Assembly (NCBI GenBank): GCA_903927005.1
Contig: CAIYLH010000065.1
Span: forward strand, 1 to 40,900
Source: an uncultured Pseudomonadota bacterium
GTDB lineage: Bacteria > Pseudomonadota > Gammaproteobacteria > Steroidobacterales > Steroidobacteraceae
Direction: 5' to 3'
DNA length: 40,900 nucleotides
The notes below the pieces were generated by a model. It did not search any database and was not told the origin of the DNA. It saw only the letters and a program-made list of their open reading frames with translations. Positions 26,691 through 34,960 of this stretch are shown in pieces. The stretch's first letter is position 1, and each line of letters opens with the position of its first letter. The translations under genes and the position numbers were made by a program.

Positions 26691-27818
26691 ATGAAGATCC
26701 TGCCGTTTGCCGTCGAACAATGGATGAATGCGTACGAGACGCGCTGCCGCTACAACCTGGCGGAGACCTGCGTTGAATCGCTGACTCTGGATCAACTGCT
26801 GAGCCTTGCCGGCAAACGCGAGTCGATCCTCGACGAACTGCTGCCGCTGAAGCTGACCTATGGAGCAATCGAAGGCAGCGATCGGCTGCGCGATGCAGTC
26901 GCGGCCCTGTACGCGACCCGCGCCCGGCATGACGTGATGATCGCGCACGGCGCGATCGGCGCAAACTCGCTCGTCTACCAGGCACTGGTGGAGCCCGGCG
27001 ATCATCTCGTAGCGATCGTGCCCAACTACCAGCAGCACTACTCGATCCCGGAGAGCATCGGCGCGCGGGTAGACAAGCTGCGCTTGCGCGAAGAAGACCG
27101 GTTCATGCCGGACCTCGACGCGCTGCGGCGCCTGGTGACCCCGCGCACCAAGCTGATCAGTCTGTCGAACCCGAACAATCCGACCGGATCGCTGCTGGAG
27201 CGCGCGCAACTGGAGCAGATCGCAGCGATCGCCGACGCGGTCGGCGCCTACGTGCTGTGCGACGAGGTTTACCGGGGCACGACGCAGGTCGGCGACGAGC
27301 TGACCCCCTCGATCGCCGACCTGTACGCGCGCGGCATCAGCACCGGCAGCATGTCCAAGGCGTTCTCGCTGGCGGGCCTGCGCCTGGGCTGGATCGTCGC
27401 GCCCAGCGAGGTGCTAAAAGCCGCAGAAGTACATCGCGACTACAACACCATCAGCGTCGGCATGCTCGACGACTATCTGGCGGCCATTGCGCTTGAGCAC
27501 AGTGACCAGATTCTGGCACGCAGCCGTTCCGTGGTTCGCACCAACCTCGCTGTCGTCGATCGCTGGGTGAATACCGAGTCCGCGGTGAGCTACATCCGGC
27601 CACGCGCCGGCACCACGGCGCTGCTGAAGTACGCAGCGCCGGTGAGTTCGCGCGACTTTTGTGTCCGTCTGCTGGACTCCACCGGCGTGCTGTTCACGCC
27701 CGGCAGCGCCCTGGACATGGAGGGATACGTAAGGCTGGGCTACGCAAACAACCTGCGTGCGATCGAGACGGGTCTGGAGCTCGTTTCGGGGTTCCTGCGC
27801 ACGCTAGCTGCCGCCTGA
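26691..27818 (+). CDS. PLP-dependent aminotransferase, class I/II (substrate unknown)
   Basis: 375 aa, fold type I. The PLP lysine is in STGSMSKAFSLAGLRLGW. SLSNPNNPTGSLLE and LCDEVYRG carry the Asn and Asp/Tyr that hold the cofactor. The N-terminal RCRYNLAETCVESLTLDQLL and LTYGAIEGSDRLRDAVA resemble the capreomycidine-synthase-like branch (VioD). That branch contains both aminotransferases and beta/gamma-replacement enzymes. No nonribosomal peptide genes are near, so a primary-metabolism role linked to the pip and dgc genes seems likelier. Confidence 0.88.
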   Translation: MKILPFAVEQWMNAYETRCRYNLAETCVESLTLDQLLSLAGKRESILDELLPLKLTYGAIEGSDRLRDAVAALYATRARHDVMIAHGAIGANSLVYQALVEPGDHLVAIVPNYQQHYSIPESIGARVDKLRLREEDRFMPDLDALRRLVTPRTKLISLSNPNNPTGSLLERAQLEQIAAIADAVGAYVLCDEVYRGTTQVGDELTPSIADLYARGISTGSMSKAFSLAGLRLGWIVAPSEVLKAAEVHRDYNTISVGMLDDYLAAIALEHSDQILARSRSVVRTNLAVVDRWVNTESAVSYIRPRAGTTALLKYAAPVSSRDFCVRLLDSTGVLFTPGSALDMEGYVRLGYANNLRAIETGLELVSGFLRTLAAA

Positions 27819-27993
27819 GGCACGCCGGGCCGCAAGCCGTCCGGATTCGGCGACACGCTTGCTACTGGCGAGGCCGGTCGTCGACCAGATACAGTCGAAC
27901 TTTAATGGTCCCCGCCGATCAGACCTCCTGAGCCGGGCAGGCCGCGACTCGCAGCCCGCCAGTCTCCTTTTCCGTTGCAGTCAGGTAGCACCC

Positions 27994-28458
27994 ATGTCGC
28001 GAAGCAATTCCACTCTCGTCATTCCCCTGACCCTGGCAAGTGCGCTGCTGCTGGCGCCAGCGGCCTGGGCGGGACTGGGTGAGGGGGCAGCGACGATTCC
28101 GCGTGACCATGCGGCGCTACGCGGCCACGCGCTGCAGGTGACGCCGATGCAAGCCTACGACCGGCATGAACTGACCACGGCGTCAGGCACCACGGTCCAT
28201 GAATTCGCCTCGCGCAGCGGTACCGTATTTGCCGTGTCCTTCAATGGACCGAGCCTGCCGGACCTGAAGATCATGCTCGGTAGCCACTATGACGAGTATG
28301 TCGCGGCGGCGCGCACCCGCACCGGCAATCACCACGTATTCACGATCGACTCGCCGGGCCTGGTGATGCATATCGTCAAGATGCCGCGCGGCATCAAGGG
28401 TCTGGCTCACGTGCCAGCCCTGCTACCCAGCGGCGTTGCCGCGCGCGACCTGCGCTGA
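27994..28458 (+). CDS. DUF2844 family exported protein
   Basis: 154 aa. A signal peptide ends near AWA-GLGE. The mature part begins GLGEGAATIPRDHAALRG and contains VHEFASRSGTVFAVSF and PDLKIMLGSHYDEYV, which match DUF2844. No catalytic motif is apparent. DUF2844 genes are often next to DUF3443, as here with 17 bp between them. The pair is probably periplasmic and functionally linked; the role is unknown. The ATG at 27994 was preferred over the frame's earlier start at 27859 because the signal peptide begins there. Confidence 0.82.
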   Translation: MSRSNSTLVIPLTLASALLLAPAAWAGLGEGAATIPRDHAALRGHALQVTPMQAYDRHELTTASGTTVHEFASRSGTVFAVSFNGPSLPDLKIMLGSHYDEYVAAARTRTGNHHVFTIDSPGLVMHIVKMPRGIKGLAHVPALLPSGVAARDLR

Positions 28459-28475
28459 GCTACAAGGACGCACTC

Positions 28476-30086
28476 ATGACTCGGCCACACTTCCGCTGCT
28501 TCTCCTTGTTGCTCATGTCCGTGCTGCTGTCCGCCTGCGGCGGCGGGGGCGGGGGAGGGACCTCGACACCTGCCGCACCGGTCGCAACGCTGAGTCCCTC
28601 ATCACTGGACTTCGGCGTGCAGAGCCCCGGCGTGCCGTCGTCCGCCAGGGCCATCACACTGCGGAACTCCGGCAACGCATCGCTGGCGCTGTCGTCCCCG
28701 GCAATCACACTGTCCGGCACTAACGCGGCAGACTTCAGCCAGAGCAGCGGCTGCGGCAGCAACCTGGCCGCCGGCGCTTCCTGCACGATCGACGTTACTT
28801 TTACCGCCTCCTCCAACGGCGCCAAAACCGCGATGCTGAACGTCGCCTCAAACGCCGCCGGCAGCCCGGCGACGGCCGCCCTTACCGGTGCCGGTGGCGA
28901 CAACGCGGTGGCCTTGAGCATCGACATGGGGCCGCTCCCCACGACCAATCCAACGGCGAACGTGCTCTACACCAGCGTCGTCTTCTGCACGCCGGGCAGC
29001 GTCACGGACTGCCGCACTGTCGATCACATCCAGGTCGACACCGGTTCGTTCGGGCTGCGGGTGTTCAAGTCGGCGCTCGAGGGCACCCTGCCGGTTGCAC
29101 CGGCCACCCCGGTCGTCGTGCCGACGCCGGTCAACGCGGCAAGCACCGCGAACGCGCTGTTTGAATGCGTTCAATACGCCGATGGCTACACCTGGGGCGC
29201 GGTCGTGCTGGTAGATGCCACGATCGGCACCCGCAAGCTGTCCAACCTTGCCATCCAGCTGACGGGCGCCACGAACTACTTCGGCGCTGTGCCTGCCGGT
29301 TGCGCCAGCGCAAACCCCAACAACGAGAACAGCGTGCCGCTCTTCGGCGCCAATGGCATTCTCGGCGTCGGTGGGTTCATCGAAGATTGCGGCTCAGGCT
29401 GCGCACCGACGACCCCCGCGACGAGCGCTCCCGAGGGTCACTACTATCAGTGCCCGGCAGGCGCTGCGTGCACAGCGACACAAGTGACACTGGCCAGCCA
29501 GATACAGAACCCCGTTCACCTGCTCAGTCAGGACAACAATGGCATCCTGATAAAGCTGCCTGCGCTCACCGCGCCGGGAGCGGTCACCCACGACGGCGTC
29601 ATGCTCTTTGGCGTCAATACGCAAGCCAACAACAGCCTCGGTAGCGCGGCGTGGTACCAGCTTGACCCGGGGTACGGCACCTTGACGACGGTCTTTGGCG
29701 GCACGACGCTGACCTACAGCATCGTCGACTCGGGCTCCAACGCTTACTTCTTCGACAGCAGCCTCACGGTCTGCAGCGCAGGCTCATTCGCACCTGGATT
29801 TTATTGCCCGGCCGCATCAACGGCAGAGACGGCAACGATCCGGGGCTTCAACAATGCGTCGACCAGCGTGAGTTTCACGGTCGATAACGCCGACACCCTG
29901 TTCCAGAACCACTCCACCTACGCCGCATTCCCGAACCTCGGCGCCTCGACTGGCGGCCTGTCGCTTCTGTTCGGCACCTTTGACTGGGGACTGCCGTTCT
30001 ATCTGGGGCGTCCGGTGTTCGTACTGTTCGAGGGCAATCCGGGCCCGACGGGCAGCGGGGTGACGGGGCCTGCACTCGCGTTCTAG
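28476..30086 (+). CDS. DUF3443 lipoprotein with N-terminal Hydin-like domain and pepsin-like motifs
   Basis: 536 aa. A lipoprotein signal ends LLSA-C21, followed by a Gly run. Residues about 36-142 form an Ig-like choice-of-anchor (ASPM-SPD-2-Hydin type) domain with SSLDFGVQSPG. The remainder matches DUF3443. It contains VDTGSFGLRVF (Asp188) and, 230 residues later, IVDSGSNAYFF (Asp418). NGILGVGG lies between them (293-300) and FYLGRPVFVLF near the end. These are the order and spacing of motifs in two-lobed aspartic proteases. Many cysteines suggest periplasmic disulfides. AAGGA precedes the ATG by seven bases. It is probably membrane-tethered and facing the periplasm or cell surface. Confidence 0.83.
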   Translation: MTRPHFRCFSLLLMSVLLSACGGGGGGGTSTPAAPVATLSPSSLDFGVQSPGVPSSARAITLRNSGNASLALSSPAITLSGTNAADFSQSSGCGSNLAAGASCTIDVTFTASSNGAKTAMLNVASNAAGSPATAALTGAGGDNAVALSIDMGPLPTTNPTANVLYTSVVFCTPGSVTDCRTVDHIQVDTGSFGLRVFKSALEGTLPVAPATPVVVPTPVNAASTANALFECVQYADGYTWGAVVLVDATIGTRKLSNLAIQLTGATNYFGAVPAGCASANPNNENSVPLFGANGILGVGGFIEDCGSGCAPTTPATSAPEGHYYQCPAGAACTATQVTLASQIQNPVHLLSQDNNGILIKLPALTAPGAVTHDGVMLFGVNTQANNSLGSAAWYQLDPGYGTLTTVFGGTTLTYSIVDSGSNAYFFDSSLTVCSAGSFAPGFYCPAASTAETATIRGFNNASTSVSFTVDNADTLFQNHSTYAAFPNLGASTGGLSLLFGTFDWGLPFYLGRPVFVLFEGNPGPTGSGVTGPALAF

Positions 30087-30349
30087 CGGCGCCGCTGCGC
30101 GTTCTTTGCGTATCTTCGCCCAATATGAGTACACACCCCTAATGACTTGGGTAGTAATATCCAGCGCACTGCGCGTACAGGCGGATCGCCGCATTCGCCT
30201 TCAGAAACGAGCTGAGTACGCCTTAAATTGTTGATCGAAGCGTCTTGTCCCCTGTACCTCCGGCCTCGCGATGAAGCGCGCCACAAGACCGGAACCGCAA
30301 TAAGACCCATTCGCATCCATACCGGGGCCTGCGGCCAAGCTGGGAATTC

Positions 30350-30811
30350 ATGACCAAGAAGTGGTTACGCCCGCTGGCCGCGATCGCCTGGCTGGCGCTT
30401 GCCGTGAGCGCCCATGGCGCAACGGCAGAGGATCCGCTGGACCTGGCACACCTGCACGGCAAGGTCGTCTACGTCGACTTCTGGGCCTCGTGGTGTGTCC
30501 CGTGCCGCCAGTCCTTTCCCTGGATGGCCAGCCTGCAGAAGCAGTTCGCCGCTGACGGGCTGGTCGTGCTCGCGGTCAACGTCGACCACGAACGGCGCGA
30601 TGCCGACCGTTTTCTGAGCGAGTTCGCGCCGGACTTCCGCATCGTCTATGACACGGGCGGCGTTCTCGCCGAGCGCTATCACCTCAAAGGAATGCCCACC
30701 AGCTTCCTTATCGACCGCGACGGCAAGGTCCAGTCCGAACATATCGGATTCAGGCCCGCCGATCGCGATGCGCTCACCGAGCGGATTCATACTCTCCTGC
30801 AGACGCACTGA
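30350..30811 (+). CDS. Periplasmic TlpA-like thioredoxin
   Basis: 153 aa. A signal peptide ends near AHGATA. The thioredoxin fold has WCVPC (Cys49, Cys52), and GMPTSFLID supplies the cis-proline. It is short, with little beyond the core fold. It heads the cluster with DUF4266, DUF3570 and apbE, 29 bp before the first of these. The 263 bp gap upstream after DUF3443 carries AT-rich spots (TAATAT near 30156, TTAAATTG near 30222) that could be promoters, but no clean -35/-10 pair was found. Confidence 0.9.
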   Translation: MTKKWLRPLAAIAWLALAVSAHGATAEDPLDLAHLHGKVVYVDFWASWCVPCRQSFPWMASLQKQFAADGLVVLAVNVDHERRDADRFLSEFAPDFRIVYDTGGVLAERYHLKGMPTSFLIDRDGKVQSEHIGFRPADRDALTERIHTLLQTH

Positions 30812-30839
30812 ACCGACTATTCAATTTGGAGATCTCAGC

Positions 30840-31070
30840 ATGTTGAACGCCAGAACGGCGCTAATGATATTTCTTGTGGCGTCGCTGGGAACGCTACAAG
30901 GCTGCAGCACCCTGGGCGTGAAGCCGTGGCAGCGTGATCTGCTCGCGCGCAAGGACATGGCGCTGGACGCCAATCCGCTCGATGCCGCCATCGACGACCA
31001 CCTCTACTTCAGCAAGGAAGCAGCCAGTGGCGGCAAGGGCTTCGGCGGCGGTGGCTGCGGATGCAATTGA
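30840..31070 (+). CDS. DUF4266 small lipoprotein with Gly-rich CxC tail
   Basis: 76 aa. A lipobox (TLQGC, Cys22) makes it a lipoprotein. WQRDLLARKDMALDANPLDAA and the C-terminal GGKGFGGGGCGCN (64-76) are typical of DUF4266. The protein ends with Cys73-Gly-Cys75-Asn76 after a glycine run, looking more like a modified or metal-binding tail than a folded domain. GGAG lies eight bases before the ATG. The last 10 bp overlap the DUF3570 start, implying translational coupling. Function unknown. Confidence 0.87.
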   Translation: MLNARTALMIFLVASLGTLQGCSTLGVKPWQRDLLARKDMALDANPLDAAIDDHLYFSKEAASGGKGFGGGGCGCN

Positions 31071-32428
31071 AAACCCCGGCCAATGCCCTGCGTCTCGGCC
31101 TGATGGCAGCAACCTGTGCGCTGCTCTCCCCGCCGACAACCCACGCCGCCGACGCTCCTGAGGACGACGGCCCCTGGCAGGTCGACGCGGGCCTTTTGTA
31201 CTACAAGGAAAACGAGGGCCGGGTCCGGACGATCGAGCCTGTAGTCAACGTGCGCCGCAACCTCGGTGATGACCATATCGTCGGCTTCAATTTCGCCTTC
31301 GACAGCCTGTCGGGCGGCTCACCAAATGGCGCCATCGCCGCGAAGTCGAAGATACAGACGTTCGCCACGCCCTCAGGCAGCAGCCTGACGCCTGGCAGCG
31401 GCCCGCAGACCTACGTATCGCCGTCCGGTAACACCTATACGACGTTGGCCAAGGTCACGCTCTATACGATCCAGCCGGGAGCCCTGCCACTAGATCCGAA
31501 CTTTCATGACCGGCGCATTTCGTTTGACGCCAACTGGTCACAACCGGTCAGCACGAACGTGAAGGGCACGGTCGGTGGCCACATCTCGGACGAGCTCGAC
31601 TTCGACTCGCTCGCGGTGAACGGCGCCCTGAGCCGGGACTTCAACGCCAAGAACAGCACCGTGTCGTTTGGCATGAATGCGGAGTTGGACAAGATCAAGG
31701 CGATCGGCGGCACGCCGGTAGGCGGCTCTGACTACGCGCAGCTGCTGAAGACCGGCAGCAAGTCGAAGCACGTGATTGGCGGACTGCTGGGCCTCACGCA
31801 AGTGATATCGCGCGAGTGGGTTGCGCAGTTGAACTACTCCTACGACCGTTCGCAGGGGTATCTCACCGACCCGTACAAGATCCTCTCCATCGTTGACAGC
31901 ACCGGCAACCTGATGGCCGTGTCGAGCTCGACCGCGGCGTCGCCGTACCGCTTCGAGAACAGGCCCGGAACGCGCACGCGCCAGAGCCTGTACGTCGGCA
32001 ACAAGGTCGCCCTTGGCCTGCAGACGCTCGATGTCTCCTACCGGCGCGGCAAGGACGACTGGTCGGTGAAATCCGATACCGTCGATGTCCGCCTGCGTGT
32101 GCCTATCTCGAATGACTGGTATATCGAGCCACACGTTCGTTGGTATCGGCAGACGGCCGCGGAGTTCTACCACCTCTACCTGGACCAGGTGGATGCGATA
32201 CCACAGTTCATGTCGGCGGATCCGCGGCTGGCGGGATTCACGGCAACGACCATCGGCTTCAAGGTCGGCGTCGATCTGGGCGGCAACAACGAGCTGAGCC
32301 TGCGCCTCGAGCAGTACCAGCAGAAGGCCAGCGAACGGTTCAGCTCGCTGCTGAATCTGCAAGGGCTGGACTTGAACCCCTCGCTCAAGTCAGCCATCGT
32401 GCAGATCGGATGGAAGATGGAGTACTGA
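31061..32428 (+). CDS. DUF3570 predicted outer-membrane beta-barrel
   Basis: 455 aa. A signal peptide ends near THA-ADA. The mature protein is rich in alternating aromatic and polar strands and ends in IGWKMEY, a plausible barrel-closing strand. VDAGLLYYKENEGRVRTIEP, RRISFDANWSQP and LNYSYDRSQGYLTDPYK are DUF3570 features. It is presumably a pore or scaffold in the outer membrane for the DUF4266 lipoprotein encoded just upstream. It starts inside the DUF4266 gene and is followed by apbE after 2 bp. Confidence 0.87.
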   Translation: MQLKTPANALRLGLMAATCALLSPPTTHAADAPEDDGPWQVDAGLLYYKENEGRVRTIEPVVNVRRNLGDDHIVGFNFAFDSLSGGSPNGAIAAKSKIQTFATPSGSSLTPGSGPQTYVSPSGNTYTTLAKVTLYTIQPGALPLDPNFHDRRISFDANWSQPVSTNVKGTVGGHISDELDFDSLAVNGALSRDFNAKNSTVSFGMNAELDKIKAIGGTPVGGSDYAQLLKTGSKSKHVIGGLLGLTQVISREWVAQLNYSYDRSQGYLTDPYKILSIVDSTGNLMAVSSSTAASPYRFENRPGTRTRQSLYVGNKVALGLQTLDVSYRRGKDDWSVKSDTVDVRLRVPISNDWYIEPHVRWYRQTAAEFYHLYLDQVDAIPQFMSADPRLAGFTATTIGFKVGVDLGGNNELSLRLEQYQQKASERFSSLLNLQGLDLNPSLKSAIVQIGWKMEY

Positions 32429-32430
32429 GG

Positions 32431-33354
32431 ATGGGAGACGCCGGAGCGGCCTCCGGTGGGTCGGGTATCACGCCGCAAGTCGTGCGGCGGGATGACCTGA
32501 CCGTAGCCATCAGCTTTTCGGCGATGGCGAGCCCCTGCGAGGTCCTGCTGGAAACTCAGGACCTCGCACTGGCGCACGAGCTGGCTGGCCTTGCCGTTGA
32601 CGAGGCACTGCGGATCGAGCGGAAGTTCAGCCGTTATCGCGACGACAGCGTCATCTCGACAATCAACGCAAGCCACGGCAAGCCGATAGCTGTCGATGCC
32701 GAAACCTCTTCGCTGCTCTCGTTCGCCGCCCACTGCCACGTCCTGTCGGAGGGTCGCTTCGATGTCACCTCCGGAGTGCTGCGGCGAGTCTGGCACTTTG
32801 ATGGCTCGGATCGTCTGCCCAGCGCGGCTGCGGTCGCAGCCCTGCTACCGCTGATTGGCTTCGACAAGGTGGACTGGCAACCGCCCAACATCTGCCTGCC
32901 AGCCGGCATGGAGATCGACTTCGGCGGTATTGGCAAGGAGTACGCGGTAGACCGGGTACTCGGCCTGATCACGGCCCGCTTCGACGGCGCCGTGCTGGTC
33001 AATTTCGGCGGCGACCTCGCTGCCCAGCGCGCACCGGCGAGCGGCGAGTGGCGTGTCGGCATCGAACGGCCCGGCCAGCATCGCAGTGCGGCGCTGCTGC
33101 TGGGACTATCACAGGGGGCGCTCGCCACCAGCGGCGATACGCATCGTTTCCTGCTGCGTGCCGGCATCCGCTACAGCCATATCCTGGACGTGCGTACCGG
33201 CTGGCCCGTGCCCGGCGCACCGGCATCGGTTACGGTCGCGGCCGGCACCTGCGTCGAGGCCGGGATGCTGGCGACCTTTGCGATGCTGCGGGGCGCGGAG
33301 GCAGAGGCGTTTCTGGAGACTCAGGGCGCCCGACACTGGGCGCTACGCCTGTAA
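32431..33354 (+). CDS. apbE: ApbE-type FAD:protein FMN transferase
   Basis: 308 aa. It transfers FMN from FAD to a threonine or serine of target proteins. ApbE motifs are present: RYRDDSVISTINAS, DFGGIGKEYAVDRV for FAD binding, NFGGDLA, and the Mg-site region ATSGDTHRF plus SHILDVRTGWPVP. No signal peptide or lipobox is visible, unlike the common periplasmic form, so it may work in the cytoplasm. ATG 32431 follows the DUF3570 stop by 2 bp; GGAG inside that gene's last codons serves as ribosome site. No canonical D-G-x-[ST]-G-A-[ST] target motif was found in any neighbour. Confidence 0.92.
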   Translation: MGDAGAASGGSGITPQVVRRDDLTVAISFSAMASPCEVLLETQDLALAHELAGLAVDEALRIERKFSRYRDDSVISTINASHGKPIAVDAETSSLLSFAAHCHVLSEGRFDVTSGVLRRVWHFDGSDRLPSAAAVAALLPLIGFDKVDWQPPNICLPAGMEIDFGGIGKEYAVDRVLGLITARFDGAVLVNFGGDLAAQRAPASGEWRVGIERPGQHRSAALLLGLSQGALATSGDTHRFLLRAGIRYSHILDVRTGWPVPGAPASVTVAAGTCVEAGMLATFAMLRGAEAEAFLETQGARHWALRL

Positions 33355-33494
33355 GACCCACAGCCCGGGACCGACCGCGGGGCCCTGCAGGTCCTTACCG
33401 TGTTTCCCTACTGGACCCGCCCAGAGACCCGTCCTCGCCCTCTGCGCAGCGGCCCCGCTTGTGTAGCTTTGGCCGTTTCGACGAAAATCACCCC

Positions 33495-33881
33495 ATGTCC
33501 GGGTTCCGACCAACTCTGAAAGCACGTTCCACGATGCGGCTCGCCGGGCTGCTACTGCTACTGCTCGCCCTGCGGGCGCTCGTGCCAACGGGCTTCATGG
33601 CCACGGTCGCGGAAACGGGCATCCAGATGGTGTTCTGCGAGCCTGGCGCGACCGGCTCGGCGCACCATGGCCACGCCCATCACCATGGACATGGCGGTAG
33701 CGCAGATCCCAGCTGCCCATTCGCGCAAAGCGCCGGCCCGGCGCCGCTGCCAGCGATCCCGATGCTTGCGGCTGAAGCGCCGGTCCAGGCGTTTATCGAC
33801 CTCTTGCTGCACGCGCAGACGACCACTTCACCCGGACCTCCCCGGCAACAGACCCCCCGCGGCCCGCCCGACCTCGCCTGA
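33495..33881 (+). CDS. DUF2946-like exported His-rich protein
   Basis: 128 aa from ATG 33495; ATG 33534 is possible. A hydrophobic N-terminal helix runs into LRALVPTGFMA, the DUF2946 hallmark. IQMVFCEPG, a His-rich patch (AHHGHAHHHGHGG) and CPFAQSAG follow. The histidines and two cysteines suggest binding of copper or another metal in the periplasm. This is an inference from composition. It is separated from apbE by 140 bp and precedes the barrel gene by 87 bp. Confidence 0.78.
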   Translation: MSGFRPTLKARSTMRLAGLLLLLLALRALVPTGFMATVAETGIQMVFCEPGATGSAHHGHAHHHGHGGSADPSCPFAQSAGPAPLPAIPMLAAEAPVQAFIDLLLHAQTTTSPGPPRQQTPRGPPDLA

Positions 33882-33968
33882 TCCGACCTCAGTGCCGTCC
33901 GGGCCCGTAACGCCATCGCGTCACGGGCGACTGGACGACCATCCCCATCGGCATCTTTCGAGGCAATC

Positions 33969-34952
33969 ATGTTCACCCCATATCCGAGCCGCCCATCGGC
34001 GGCTCAGCCTGCAATCCCTTTAGACAGGCGCTCCCGCGCCATATCCCTCGCTGCGCTCGCGCTGGGGGCGGCGTTGCTGCCCGGCATCAGCCTGGGCTGC
34101 GCCTGCGGCTGCGGTGTTTTCGACGTCGGTACCGGCGCGATGTTTCCTGACGGCAGCGGCGGGCGCGTTTACGCCGAATTCGACCTGATGGACCAGAACC
34201 GGAACTGGAGCGGCACGTCCTCGGCTCCGGCCCAGAACAACGAGGACATCGGCATCCGTACGGCCTTCTATACCGTCGGAGCGCAGTACATGTTCAACCG
34301 CGCCTGGGGCGTCTCGGTGGACGTGCCGTACTGGAGCCGCAAGTTCACGACCACCGACGCTGAGACGGGCAACCCAGTCACCTTCGACCACGGCGCCCTG
34401 GGGGACGTCCGGCTGCGCGTTAATTACGCTGGTTTCTCGCACGACATGTCCACGGGCGTCTCTTTCGGCGTGAAGCTGCCTAGCGGCGACTCCACCTACG
34501 TGGACTTCGATCCCGACACGCAGATCTCGAGTGGCAGCACGGACCTGCTGGTCGGCGCCTATCACCAGGGCAAGCTCGTCGAGGACGGTCGCTGGAATTA
34601 CTACGTCCGCGCGATGTGGCAGCAGCCGGTCGCAAGCAAGTCGGTCTACCGCCCAGGCAACGAGGTTCTGGCTGTTGCCGGCGCCTATTACCACGGCTGG
34701 GCGTCGGATTCCGGCGTGCGCGTGGTGCCGATCGTGCAGCTGACTGCGGCGGTCCGTGGCCACGACGGCGGGACCATGGGTCACCCGGAGGATACGGGAT
34801 ACACGCGCCTAATCGCGTCGCCCGGCATCGAACTGAGCGTCGATCGCATCCGTTTCTACGCGGAAGCCGGCTTTGCGTTCCACAACAACATGAGCGGCAA
34901 CCAGCTGGTCGCGCGCCAGTTGTACAAACTCAGCGTCAGCTACTCCTTCTGA
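33969..34952 (+). CDS. Predicted outer-membrane beta-barrel with N-terminal CxCxC motif
   Basis: 327 aa. An N-terminal export signal ends around residue 43, followed at once by CACGCGVFDVGTG (Cys44, 46, 48). The rest alternates aromatic and polar residues (VYAEFDLMDQNRNW, WGVSVDVPYWSRKF, YYVRAMWQQP). It ends LYKLSVSYSF, with the terminal Phe of many outer-membrane barrels. Family not recognised; it recalls 'phenol/MetA pathway transporter' barrels. GAGG precedes the ATG. The neighbouring His-rich DUF2946 protein and the downstream thioredoxin suggest metal or thiol chemistry at the cysteines. Confidence 0.8.
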   Translation: MFTPYPSRPSAAQPAIPLDRRSRAISLAALALGAALLPGISLGCACGCGVFDVGTGAMFPDGSGGRVYAEFDLMDQNRNWSGTSSAPAQNNEDIGIRTAFYTVGAQYMFNRAWGVSVDVPYWSRKFTTTDAETGNPVTFDHGALGDVRLRVNYAGFSHDMSTGVSFGVKLPSGDSTYVDFDPDTQISSGSTDLLVGAYHQGKLVEDGRWNYYVRAMWQQPVASKSVYRPGNEVLAVAGAYYHGWASDSGVRVVPIVQLTAAVRGHDGGTMGHPEDTGYTRLIASPGIELSVDRIRFYAEAGFAFHNNMSGNQLVARQLYKLSVSYSF

Positions 34953-34960
34953 GGCCGGCC

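Noticed and set aside
30121-30165. ACCC-N10-GGGT repeat near an AT-rich spot upstream of the thioredoxin gene as a regulator site
   Set aside because: Only four pairing bases per arm, easily expected by chance in this composition.
31061-34952. Flavinylation motif in barrel proteins (GTGAM in the 33969 protein)
   Set aside because: It lacks the terminal Ser/Thr and the leading Asp-Gly of the ApbE target consensus.
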